Below are positions 33,964-41,320 of a DNA stretch of 64,000 bases, in pieces. Position 1 is the first letter of the stretch. Each line of letters opens with the position of its first letter. A model generated the notes under the pieces. The model did no database searches. It worked only from the letters and a program-made list of their open reading frames with translations, and had not been told where the DNA came from. Location of the stretch: positions 186,001-250,000 of the forward strand of contig NZ_JAUSTO010000003.1 in assembly GCF_030812885.1 (NCBI RefSeq), given 5' to 3'. Position numbers and translations under genes: made by a program. Origin of the DNA: Moryella indoligenes. GTDB taxonomy: Bacteria > Bacillota > Clostridia > Lachnospirales > Lachnospiraceae.

Positions 33964-35340
33964 ATGAACTACAGGCTGCTCATCATTGACGATGAACTGC
34001 TGATCCGCATGTCACTTGAGAGCGGCATGACAGATCTCGGCTATCAGGTAAAAAGCGCAGAAAATATTCGGGAGGGGCTTGCGCTTGCAGAGTCCTTTCA
34101 TCCGAGCGCCATACTACTCGACAACCGTCTCGGAAATGATTCCGGACTCGCACACGTTGCAGAGCTCCGCCGCCTCGACGAGGACATGATGATCATACTC
34201 ATGACAGCCTACGGCTCTGTGCTTCAGGCGGTGGAGGCGATGAAGCTCGGCGTGAGCCACTATATCCAAAAGCCCTTCGATCTGGAGGAAGTAGATCTCG
34301 TGATCCGCCGCGGCATGGAGCAGCTCTCCAGCCGCCGCTCACTCGAGGTGATGAAGCTTCGGCCAAAGCGTCTCCTCGGCGTGAGCCCTGCCATGCAGCA
34401 CATACGCGAAAATATTCAGCTGCTCGCGGAAAATGACAATGTGGATATCCTGATCTGCGGCGAGACTGGGACAGGCAAGGAGGTCGTCGTAAACACCATC
34501 CACGACAAGAGCTCCCGGGCAAATCAACCCCTGGTAAAGATCAACTGCGGCGCCATCCCGGAGCAGCTTCTGGAATCGGAGCTTTTTGGCTATGAGAAAG
34601 GGGCCTTCACCGGCGCTGCCAAGACTAAAAAGGGGCTTATGGAGCTTGCCAACGGCGGCACGGTATTTCTGGATGAGATCGGAGAGCTGCCGCTCGCCAT
34701 GCAGGCAAAGCTCCTGACCTTTCTGGAGGACCGCCGCTTCAAGCGGGTGGGCGGCCTGCAGGACATCGAGGTCAATGTCCGCATCGCCGCCGCCACAAAC
34801 CGCGATCTGGAGCAGGAGGTGCGCGAGGGGCGCTTCCGCGAGGATCTCTTCTACCGCCTGAATGTCATGCAGATCCGCATCCCGCCGCTCCGTGAGCGCA
34901 CGGAGGATATTCCCCTGCTGTGCCAGTTCTACCTGGAGCACTTCAACCATAAATTCAATAAGACGCTGAGCTCCGTCGCCCCGGAGTTTCTCACGCAGCT
35001 CAAAAACTATTACTGGAAGGGAAATGTCCGTGAGCTCCGCAATGTGATGGAGCGCTGTGCTCTCTTCAGCCGCGGAGATGTACTGACAGGCCGGGAGTCC
35101 GGTCTGCCCTCCTCCCCCGCTCCGCTGCCCAGCGACACAGCCACAGTCAGGGGCTATCCCCTGAAGGATCTCTCCAAGGCCCCCATTGATCTCAGGCAGG
35201 AGGTCGAGAGCTTTGAGCGCGCCTATATCGACAAGGCACTGGAGCTCGCGGACGGCAACCTGTCCCGCGCCGCTCAGCTCCTCGGCTGCACCCGCTTCAC
35301 ACTGCGGCGCAGACTCGGCGCAGAGAACAGCGAGGAGTAA
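33964..35340 (+). CDS. sigma-54-dependent response regulator (NtrC family)
   Basis: When phosphorylated, this activator opens sigma-54 promoters. The 458-residue protein has a receiver domain with phospho-site Asp53, an AAA+ domain with Walker A GETGTGKE (166-173), the sigma-54-contact loop GAFTGA (213-218) and DEIG (237-240), and a Fis-type helix-turn-helix at the end (LSRAAQLLGCTRFTLRRRLG). All key motifs are intact. The ATG follows CGGAGG. It is followed by a terminator and then, 260 bases after its stop, by a sigma-54 promoter for the pxp genes, so that promoter is its obvious target. Confidence 0.95.
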   Translation: MNYRLLIIDDELLIRMSLESGMTDLGYQVKSAENIREGLALAESFHPSAILLDNRLGNDSGLAHVAELRRLDEDMMIILMTAYGSVLQAVEAMKLGVSHYIQKPFDLEEVDLVIRRGMEQLSSRRSLEVMKLRPKRLLGVSPAMQHIRENIQLLAENDNVDILICGETGTGKEVVVNTIHDKSSRANQPLVKINCGAIPEQLLESELFGYEKGAFTGAAKTKKGLMELANGGTVFLDEIGELPLAMQAKLLTFLEDRRFKRVGGLQDIEVNVRIAAATNRDLEQEVREGRFREDLFYRLNVMQIRIPPLRERTEDIPLLCQFYLEHFNHKFNKTLSSVAPEFLTQLKNYYWKGNVRELRNVMERCALFSRGDVLTGRESGLPSSPAPLPSDTATVRGYPLKDLSKAPIDLRQEVESFERAYIDKALELADGNLSRAAQLLGCTRFTLRRRLGAENSEE

Positions 35341-35401
35341 GGAGTGAGAGCGTCTCCGCATTCCCAATCCAAAAAAATCACAGAGCACAGAATGCCGTGC
35401 G

Positions 35402-35426
35402 AATCCGCACATGGGCTGTGCGGATT
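35402..35426 (+). other. hairpin downstream of the response-regulator gene
   Basis: AATCCGCAC and GTGCGGATT form a 9-base-pair stem around a 7-base loop. There is no U-run. It may help the terminator just downstream. Confidence 0.5.
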
Positions 35427-35462
35427 TACACAAAATTTCAGTCTCTATGTGAGCTTTTGCAC

Positions 35463-35494
35463 ACAGCCCGGAGCGGCAGCGCCCTCCGGGCTGT
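35463..35494 (+). terminator. terminator of the SSS-kinase-regulator operon
   Basis: ACAGCCCGGAG and CTCCGGGCTGT form a perfect 11-base-pair stem with a 10-base loop, followed by ATTTTGTACCTTTTGC. Confidence 0.8.
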
Positions 35495-35543
35495 ATTTTG
35501 TACCTTTTGCTTCTCTTTCTTCCTGCCTTTCTTTCTGCACTTC

Positions 35544-35577
35544 TGATAAAAAGCGATTTTTTTTATCACAGTGATCG
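35544..35577. promoter_or_regulatory. nested inverted repeats upstream of the sigma-54 promoter, candidate activator site
   Basis: TGATAAAAA (35544-35552) with TTTTTATCA (35560-35568), and GCGAT (35553-35557) with ATCGC (35573-35577), lie 15 to 50 bases upstream of the -24 element. NtrC-type activators bind inverted repeats, though usually further upstream, so these are candidates only. Confidence 0.4.
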
Positions 35578-35591
35578 CCCTTTTTAAGTTC

Positions 35592-35607
35592 TGGCATGCT
35601 TTTTGCT
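35592..35607 (+). promoter_or_regulatory. sigma-54 (-24/-12) promoter of the pxp locus
   Basis: The sequence TGGCAT-N5-TTGCT has the invariant GG and GC exactly ten bases apart (GG at 35593-35594, GC at 35605-35606). Only one base differs from the -24 consensus TGGCAC. It lies about 60 bases before the pxpA ATG and next to a gene for a sigma-54 activator. Confidence 0.88.
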
Positions 35608-35665
35608 ATTTATATCTCTGAAAAGAACCAAATCTATCCCACCATCTATGTCAGGAGGTAAAGCT

Positions 35666-36433
35666 ATGTATAAGGTTGATCTGAACAGTGATCTTGGAGA
35701 GAGCTTCGGCGCGTATACCATCGGACTGGACTCCGAGGTAATCGCCCACATCTCCTCCGCAAATGTGGCCTGCGGCTACCACGCCGGCGATCCGCTCGTC
35801 ATGGACAGAACCGTCGGACTATGTAAGGATGCAGGCGTTGCCGTCGGCGCACACCCCGGCTATCCGGATCTCATGGGCTTTGGGCGCAGGAACATTGCCT
35901 GCTCCCCGAAGGATGCCAAGGCCTATGTGAAGTATCAGCTCGGCGCGCTCATGGCCTTCACCGCGGCGCACGGTCTGAAGCTTCAGCACTGCAAGCCCCA
36001 CGGAGCCCTCTACAACATGGCGGCAAAGGATCAGGCGCTTGCCCAGGCCATCGCAGAGGCGGTTGCAGAGGTGGATTCCGGCATCATCCTTCTGGGACTT
36101 GCAAACAGCTTCCTGATTTCGGAGGCGAAGAAGGCCGGTCTCCGTGCAGCAAGTGAGGTCTTCGCAGATCGCGCCTACCAGGCGGACGGCTCTCTCGTGC
36201 CGCGCAGCAAGCCCGGCGCAGTCATACACGACAAGGACGAAGCGATTGCCCGCACCGTCCGCATGGTGAAGGAGGGCAAGGTCACGGCAATCACCGGCGA
36301 GGAGGTTCCGCTCGCGGCAGATTCCATCTGTGTCCACGGCGACAATCCCTCCGCAGTGGAGTTCGTGAAGAATATCCGCGCGGTGCTCACCGCCGAGGGC
36401 GTAGAGATCGCTCCGATCGCAGCAATCGTGTGA
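35666..36433 (+). CDS. pxpA: 5-oxoprolinase subunit A (LamB/YcsF family)
   Basis: PxpA, with PxpB and PxpC, opens 5-oxoproline (pyroglutamate) to glutamate using ATP. The 255-residue protein begins MYKVDLNSDLGESFGAYTIG and contains SANVACGYHAGDPLVM and KPHGALYNMAAKD, hallmarks of the family. The ATG at 35666 follows AGGAGG; an in-frame upstream reading would start inside the promoter. It is the first gene of the pxpA-transporter-pxpB-pxpC-(ycsI) order, close to the ycsF/ycsG/ycsI/kipI/kipA arrangement of Bacillus. It is expressed from the sigma-54 promoter just upstream. Confidence 0.95.
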   Translation: MYKVDLNSDLGESFGAYTIGLDSEVIAHISSANVACGYHAGDPLVMDRTVGLCKDAGVAVGAHPGYPDLMGFGRRNIACSPKDAKAYVKYQLGALMAFTAAHGLKLQHCKPHGALYNMAAKDQALAQAIAEAVAEVDSGIILLGLANSFLISEAKKAGLRAASEVFADRAYQADGSLVPRSKPGAVIHDKDEAIARTVRMVKEGKVTAITGEEVPLAADSICVHGDNPSAVEFVKNIRAVLTAEGVEIAPIAAIV

Positions 36434-36504
36434 GCGCCCCCATTCCTTAAAACTCTGGAGTCTCATAACTTAAAAATCTGTCACGGCAGTACAAGGAGGA
36501 TATT

Positions 36505-37740
36505 ATGAGTAATGAAAACACCAGCCGCAGCATGTCGGTAAAGCTCGGTGCGGCCTTTCTGATGGCGACATCCGCGATCGGCCCCGGCTTCCTCACTCAG
36601 ACCTCGCAGTTCACCGCGAAATACATGGCATCCTTTGCCTTTGTCATCGTCTGCGTCATCATCATGGACTGCGTCGCGCAGTCGAATATCTGGTCCATCA
36701 TCGGCGTGTCCGGAAAGCGCGGACAGGAGATCGCAAATATTGTGCTCCCCGGCCTCGGCGTATTCTTAACCATACTCGTGGTTCTCGGCGGACTCGCCTT
36801 CAATATCGGAAATGTCGGCGGCGTGGCGCTGGGACTTGACGCCATGCTCGGACTGAATGAGAAGATCGGCGCGGCGCTCGGCGGCGCACTTGCGATCTGC
36901 ATCTTCATGTCAAAGAGCGGCAAGGCGCTGGTGGATAAGGTTGCACAGGTACTCGGCGCCATCATCATCGTCGTCATGCTCTATGTCGCGGTCTCCTCGC
37001 AGCCCCCGGTCGGTGAGGCTGTGAAACGCGTGTTCGCCCCTGAGAATCCCGGCTCCCTTGTAGCGCCGATGCTCACCCTGCTCGGCGGCTCCTGCGGCGG
37101 CTATATCACCTTCTCCGGAGCGCACCGCCTGCTCGACGCGGGCTTCGGCGGCAACAGGAACGAGGTCTCCCACTTCCGTCAGTCCGTTCTGACCGGCATC
37201 TCCGTATCCGGAACGGTTCGTATCCTGCTCTTCCTCTGCGTACTCGGCGTGTGCTCCTCCGGTGCCACCGCAGTTGCTGAGAACATCAAGGCCGTCACAG
37301 AGGCCTCCAATCCCGCAGCAGAGGCCTTCCGCCTTGCGGCAGGAAATATGGGCTACCGTCTCTTCGGTCTGGCTCTCTTCTCCGCAGGTGTCACCTCCGT
37401 CATCGGCGCAGCTTATACCTCTGTCTCTTTCTTAAAGACTCTGAACCCCTACATTGCAAAGAATGAGAACTGGTTCATCGTCGGCTTCATCGCTTTCTCC
37501 ACGCTCGTCATGGTTGCACTCGGCGGCGCGAAAAAGATGGTCATCCTCGCCGGAGCGGTGAACGGACTGATCCTTCCGATCTCTCTGGCCTGCATCCTGC
37601 TCGCCTGCCGCAATAAGAAGGTCGTCGGCGAGGACTATAAGCACCCGGTGGTGCTTCAGATTCTCGGCTGGATCGTGGTGTGCCTCGCGGGATATCTCGC
37701 AATCAAGGCACTCCCGAACTTAGGAAAGCTCTTCCTGTAA
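36505..37740 (+). CDS. NRAMP-fold transporter (YcsG-like) without metal-site motifs
   Basis: This is a 411-residue membrane protein with about eleven hydrophobic segments, related to NRAMP proteins. In TM1 the family sequence GPGF...DPGN is present only as GPGFLTQTSQFTAKY: the DPGN metal-binding motif is replaced by TAKY. The TM6 MPH motif is also absent (GGSCGGYITFSGAHRLLD). It is therefore unlikely to carry Mn2+ or Fe2+. As in Bacillus, where ycsG sits with ycsF, it lies between oxoprolinase genes and probably carries the substrate or a related acid. The ATG follows AAGGAGG. Confidence 0.85.
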   Translation: MSNENTSRSMSVKLGAAFLMATSAIGPGFLTQTSQFTAKYMASFAFVIVCVIIMDCVAQSNIWSIIGVSGKRGQEIANIVLPGLGVFLTILVVLGGLAFNIGNVGGVALGLDAMLGLNEKIGAALGGALAICIFMSKSGKALVDKVAQVLGAIIIVVMLYVAVSSQPPVGEAVKRVFAPENPGSLVAPMLTLLGGSCGGYITFSGAHRLLDAGFGGNRNEVSHFRQSVLTGISVSGTVRILLFLCVLGVCSSGATAVAENIKAVTEASNPAAEAFRLAAGNMGYRLFGLALFSAGVTSVIGAAYTSVSFLKTLNPYIAKNENWFIVGFIAFSTLVMVALGGAKKMVILAGAVNGLILPISLACILLACRNKKVVGEDYKHPVVLQILGWIVVCLAGYLAIKALPNLGKLFL

Positions 37741-37827
37741 GCCCTTCCGCCGCAGTGCCGATACGAGCGCCTCATCGCCGCGCCTGTATCGGCATTGCTT
37801 TCATCACCGCAACAGAAAGGAGACCAC

Positions 37828-38562
37828 ATGGCAAATGTACGTTTTCTGCTCACAGGTGACACCTCCCTGTGCGCCGAATTCGGCAACGAGATCAGCGAAA
37901 AAATCAACGCTGAAATCCGCGCCTTCAATATACTGCTGAAAGAGAGCCACATTCCCGGCATTGTAGAAACCGTGCCGACCTACCGCTCTCTCATGATTCA
38001 CTATGATCCCGGTAAAATCTCCTGCAAAACACTCATCGAACATCTCGGTGCGCTGACAGAGAAGCTGGACAGCGTCACCATTCCGCCCAGCGACGTTCTG
38101 GAGATCCCGGTGCTCTACGGCGGAGAGATGGGACCGGATCTCGGCTTTGTGGCAGAGCACGCGGCGCTCTCCGAGGAGGAGGTTATACGCATTCATACCT
38201 CCACGGAATACCTCATCTATATGCTGGGCTTCACTCCCGGCTTCACCTACCTCGGAGGCATGAGCGATGCGCTGGAGACGCCGCGCCTAAAGACGCCCCG
38301 CGTCAAAATTCCTGCGGGCTCCGTGGGCATCGCCGGCAAGCAGACCGGCGTCTATCCCATCGACTCCCCCGGCGGCTGGCAGCTGATCGGCCGCACACCG
38401 GTACATATGTACGATCCGGCGCGGGAGACCCCCATACTTCCTGAGGCCGGACAGTATATCAAATTCCGCGCCATCGACCAGAAGGAGTATGATGAAATCG
38501 CTGCCGCAGAGAATGCCGGCAGCTATGTCGTAAAGAAATATCCAAGGAAGGAGGCACAGTGA
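37828..38562 (+). CDS. pxpB: 5-oxoprolinase subunit B (KipI family)
   Basis: PxpB works with PxpC as the ATP-dependent half of 5-oxoprolinase. In Bacillus the homologue KipI also inhibits the sporulation kinase KinA. The 244-residue protein has the carboxyltransferase-C/allophanate-hydrolase subunit 1 blocks: the N-terminal FLLTGDTSLCAEFGNEIS, EYLIYMLGFTPGFTYLGGM, and RVKIPAGSVGIAGKQTGVYPIDSPGGWQLIGRTP. The ATG at 37828 follows AAAGGAG. It overlaps pxpC by one base (TGATG). Confidence 0.95.
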   Translation: MANVRFLLTGDTSLCAEFGNEISEKINAEIRAFNILLKESHIPGIVETVPTYRSLMIHYDPGKISCKTLIEHLGALTEKLDSVTIPPSDVLEIPVLYGGEMGPDLGFVAEHAALSEEEVIRIHTSTEYLIYMLGFTPGFTYLGGMSDALETPRLKTPRVKIPAGSVGIAGKQTGVYPIDSPGGWQLIGRTPVHMYDPARETPILPEAGQYIKFRAIDQKEYDEIAAAENAGSYVVKKYPRKEAQ

Positions 38563-39506
38563 TGGGCTTTACAGTATTAAATCCCGGTGTTCTGACGACA
38601 GTTCAGGACAGGGGGCGCATCGGTTATCAGCAGTTCGGCGTCTCTGTCTCCGGCGTCATGGATCCGCGCGCCATGGAGCTCGCAAATATTCTTGTCGGAA
38701 ATGCACACGATGAGGCGGTGCTGGAGTGCACCATGCTGGGCCCGCAGCTCAGATTCGATGAAGGAAATATCATCGCTGTCACAGGCGGCAACTTAAGCCC
38801 CATGCTGGACGGCACACCGCTGCAGAGCTACAGAGCCTACCGCGTCGAGGCCGGACAGACTCTGCGCTTTGCGGGTCTCAGGGCGGGCTGCCGCGCCTAT
38901 ATCGCCTTTGCGGGAGGTCTGGACATCCCCCTCGTCATGGGAAGCCGCTCCACCTACATGAAAGCCAAAATCGGCGGCCTTGAGGGACGGAAGCTCGAGA
39001 AGGACGATACCATCGGCTTCCGCGCGCCAAAGGAAGGCATCAAGAATCTCGACACCCGCGCCATAACCCCGGAATTCGTCCCGCGGGAGCTCTACACGCT
39101 CCGCGTCGTCATGGGGCCTCAGGATGATATGTTCACCGAGAGCGGCATCCAGACCTTCCTCTCCGAGACCTACACACTGACCCCTGAATTTGACCGCATG
39201 GGCTGCCGCTTCGAGGGAAAGGAAATTGAACACAAGGACAGCGGTGACATCATCTCTGACGGCATTGCCTTCGGGGCGATCCAGGTGCCGAGCGCCGGAA
39301 AGCCCATCATCATGATGGCAGACCGCCAAACCACCGGTGGCTACACAAAGATCGCCACTGTAATTTCCGCAGACTTCCGCATCCTGGCCCAGCTGAAGGC
39401 AGGCGACAAAGTACGCTTTGAAAAAGTGAGCATCGGCGCCGCCCAGGAAGCGCTGCTCGCACAGCGCGCGGCCCTTAGAACCTTCGAGTGGGCATTTTCA
39501 AATTGA
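38562..39506 (+). CDS. pxpC: 5-oxoprolinase subunit C (KipA family)
   Basis: PxpC is the second half of the ATP-dependent 5-oxoprolinase pair and belongs to the biotin-dependent carboxyltransferase-like (KipA) family. Diagnostic blocks are VLNPGVLTTVQDRGRIGYQQFGVSVSGVMD at the start, then GGLDIPLVMGSRSTY, FDRMGCRFEGKEI, and the end block SDGIAFGAIQVPSAGKPIIMMADRQTTGGYTKIATVIS. The start is the ATG at 38562, seven bases after AAGGAGG, overlapping the pxpB stop. The length (314 residues) is normal. Confidence 0.95.
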   Translation: MGFTVLNPGVLTTVQDRGRIGYQQFGVSVSGVMDPRAMELANILVGNAHDEAVLECTMLGPQLRFDEGNIIAVTGGNLSPMLDGTPLQSYRAYRVEAGQTLRFAGLRAGCRAYIAFAGGLDIPLVMGSRSTYMKAKIGGLEGRKLEKDDTIGFRAPKEGIKNLDTRAITPEFVPRELYTLRVVMGPQDDMFTESGIQTFLSETYTLTPEFDRMGCRFEGKEIEHKDSGDIISDGIAFGAIQVPSAGKPIIMMADRQTTGGYTKIATVISADFRILAQLKAGDKVRFEKVSIGAAQEALLAQRAALRTFEWAFSN

Positions 39507-39528
39507 GCTTATCTCAGGAGGAAATGCC

Positions 39529-39832
39529 ATGAAATTTGATATCACCCCTTATATCTCCATGAAGCCATCCGATGTGCGCGCACTGATCCGCAGCGGAAAG
39601 ATCGACTTCCCGACTGCCGGAATGTGTCAGGGCTACGCACAGGCCAATCTGGTGATACTCCCGCCGGAGTACGCTGCGGATTTTGAGACCTACACCAGAT
39701 ACAATCCCTTCCCCTGCCCAGTACTGGAGATCGAGGCTCCCCATCGTCATCACCCATGCGCCCGGACATATGTTTATCACAGACATCCTGAATGCTGAGC
39801 TGAATGACTATCTGGAGGCACAGAAGAAGTGA
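39529..39832 (+). pseudogene. remnant of a YcsI/DUF1445 putative hydro-lyase gene with internal deletion
   Basis: The first ~75 residues (SDVRALIRSGKIDFPTAGMCQGYAQANLVILP...NPFPCPVLEIEAP) are a clear YcsI-family N-terminus with an AGGAGG site. The family's C-terminal motif (ITHAPGHMFITDILNAELNDYLEAQKK, then stop at 39830-39832) follows at once, but in a shifted frame. The ~170 residues that normally lie between are missing. The open frame therefore ends at 39798 with unrelated residues. The likely cause is one deletion that also broke the frame. Intact YcsI proteins accompany oxoprolinase genes in many bacteria, and one has been linked to D-glutamate cyclisation. Confidence 0.85.
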
Positions 39833-39866
39833 GAGGCTTCCTGATATACGTCAGGCAATTCTGTGA

Positions 39867-39921
39867 GAGCGACAGTAACAGAGCCCGTGCATGGCACTGC
39901 ACGGGCTCTGTCTGTCGCTCT
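39867..39921. terminator. long bidirectional terminator hairpin after the pxp locus
   Basis: A 14-base-pair stem (ACAGAGCCCGTGCA with TGCACGGGCTCTGT, 6-base loop) is extended by outer arms AGAGCGACAG/CTGTCGCTCT with a 2-base bulge, about 24 base pairs in total. It lies between the pxp genes and a convergent NlpC/P60 gene. Confidence 0.85.
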
Positions 39922-39929
39922 GTATCATT

Positions 39930-40517
39930 TTATCCGAGGAAGCTTGCGATGCGCAGCGGCGCGCGGTAGTTCCAGTTTGAGACCTTGATTCCGGTCCGCT
40001 CAGTCGACGCGTGAACAATCTGCCCATTGCCGATATACATCGCTACATGATTCACATGGCTGCCTCTCCCATAGAACAGAAGATCGCCGGGCTGCATCTG
40101 ATCTGCGCTGACTGTGGTTCCCTCGGCCGCCTGATCTCTCGAGCTTCTTCCGAGGGCTACGCCTGCCGCATTCCCCAGCACATATCTGGTGAAGCCGGAG
40201 CAGTCCACACCGGAGTGCGGATCATTTCCCCCATAGACGTAGCGGCCGCCCACAAAGGAGAGCGCATAATCCACGACCTGCGCTCTGATTGCTTCCTCCT
40301 GCGCCTCGGCACTGGCAGCCTCCTCCGCTGCGGCCGCTGCCTCAGCGGCAGCTGCCTCCTCCTGTGCCTCCTGCTCTGCCCTCTTCTGCTCTGCCTCAAG
40401 CACCCAGTCCGCGGTATTTTTCGTGATCTTCACTGCTGCAAGGGACGGAACAGACACTCCGGCGGAGAGCACTGCTGCAAATGCAAGGGCCATGAAATAT
40501 CTGCTCATTCGATTCAT
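39930..40517 (-). CDS. secreted NlpC/P60 peptidoglycan endopeptidase
   Basis: This enzyme cuts peptide cross-bridges in the cell wall outside the membrane. From ATG 40517 (AGGAGG, ten bases) the 195-residue protein has a signal peptide (SRYFMALAFAAVLSAGVSVPSLA), an Ala/Glu-rich helical segment (about 35-80), then an NlpC/P60 domain with the catalytic Cys in GVDCSGFTRYV, the first His in HVNHVAMYIG and a later polar residue in IVHAS. It has a single catalytic domain and no SH3 or LysM domain. A WalR-like box lies upstream of its promoter region, which fits a growth-linked wall hydrolase. Confidence 0.92.
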   Translation of the reverse strand: MNRMSRYFMALAFAAVLSAGVSVPSLAAVKITKNTADWVLEAEQKRAEQEAQEEAAAAEAAAAAEEAASAEAQEEAIRAQVVDYALSFVGGRYVYGGNDPHSGVDCSGFTRYVLGNAAGVALGRSSRDQAAEGTTVSADQMQPGDLLFYGRGSHVNHVAMYIGNGQIVHASTERTGIKVSNWNYRAPLRIASFLG

Positions 40518-40587
40518 CTGTGTCTGTCCTCCTGTAAACGGCCCTGCCTGATTACAGGCATTATTATTACAAATCAAGACCGTATTT

Positions 40588-40604
40588 GTTACGCATTTGT
40601 TACA
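40588..40604 (-). promoter_or_regulatory. WalR-like direct repeat upstream of the NlpC/P60 gene
   Basis: On the minus strand, TGTAAC-N5-CGTAAC matches the WalR (YycF) box TGTWAH-N5-TGTWAH with one mismatch. It lies about 70 bases before the ATG and just upstream of a TTGATT hexamer (40572-40577) that could be the -35. WalR controls wall hydrolases in Firmicutes. Confidence 0.45.
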
Positions 40605-40689
40605 AAAGGTAGTATAGATGTTTCGAATCCATTCGTCAAGGGCTTTATTATATCTTCATTTTTTAACTTTTGATTAAGAAAGTTCAGAA

Positions 40690-40722
40690 AGAGGGGAAGC
40701 ATTCCACGAATACTTCCCCTCT
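40690..40722 (-). terminator. terminator of the ilvB-like/ser/DUF1015/HAAS gene string
   Basis: AGAGGGGAAG and CTTCCCCTCT form a 10-base-pair stem, with further pairing inside. On the minus strand it is followed by TTCTGAACTTTCTT. Confidence 0.75.
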
Positions 40723-40769
40723 CTGGTGCAGTATTTACAGATTCAGCTGATCTCTCCCGCACTGCACGC

Positions 40770-41303
40770 TCACCATCTCCTGCGGCCGCCGCCAAGCAGA
40801 CGCACCACCAGCATGACCAGCAAAAGGGGCACAAGTATGGGCGACAGAAGTGAAAAGAGCCCCACAAAGACAAGCACAACGATCACCAGCAGCAGGATGA
40901 TAAACAGAAGCAGCGGGATCCACGGATTTCCGCCCTGCTGCGGGGTCTTACCAGAATAAGTGCTGCGCTCCTCCGAACCATAGCCTCCGGCAGCCCCGTC
41001 CCGGTGGCTCCCATACCTCGCTTCGGAAGCGGCAGAATATCCATCACCCTCATATGCACGGGCATCTCCGCCCGGATGCACGTCCGGAATCCCATCTACC
41101 TGATAGCCGGCCGCATCCAGTATGGAGCGTGCAATCAGACCGGGCTGTCCCAGCTCCGAGAGCACCTCCGCTTCCTCTCTTCCTTTGCTCACTTCTGTAT
41201 CGATGTAACTGCTGTAATAGTTCAGATTCCCCTGAACCAGCTCCGAGGCTCCCTCTGCAAGCAGCCGCTCTCTGAGCTCCTCCAAAAATTCCTGTCTGCT
41301 CAT
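40770..41303 (-). CDS. HAAS-domain (DUF1700-like) membrane protein
   Basis: The role is unknown. The first ~65 residues form a HAAS-type helical domain (MSRQEFLEELRERLLAEGASELVQGNLNYYSSYIDTEVSKGREEAEVLSELGQPGLIARSI). These usually sit in membrane proteins paired with PadR regulators that control envelope functions. A Gly/Ser/Tyr-rich linker (about 70-122) leads to one or two membrane segments (about 128-165) and an Arg-rich end. No PadR gene is adjacent. It lies 17 bases after the DUF1015 gene and precedes a terminator, so it is the last gene of that transcript. Confidence 0.8.
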   Translation of the reverse strand: MSRQEFLEELRERLLAEGASELVQGNLNYYSSYIDTEVSKGREEAEVLSELGQPGLIARSILDAAGYQVDGIPDVHPGGDARAYEGDGYSAASEARYGSHRDGAAGGYGSEERSTYSGKTPQQGGNPWIPLLLFIILLLVIVVLVFVGLFSLLSPILVPLLLVMLVVRLLGGGRRRW

Positions 41304-41320
41304 AATCCTCCGAAAATCCC

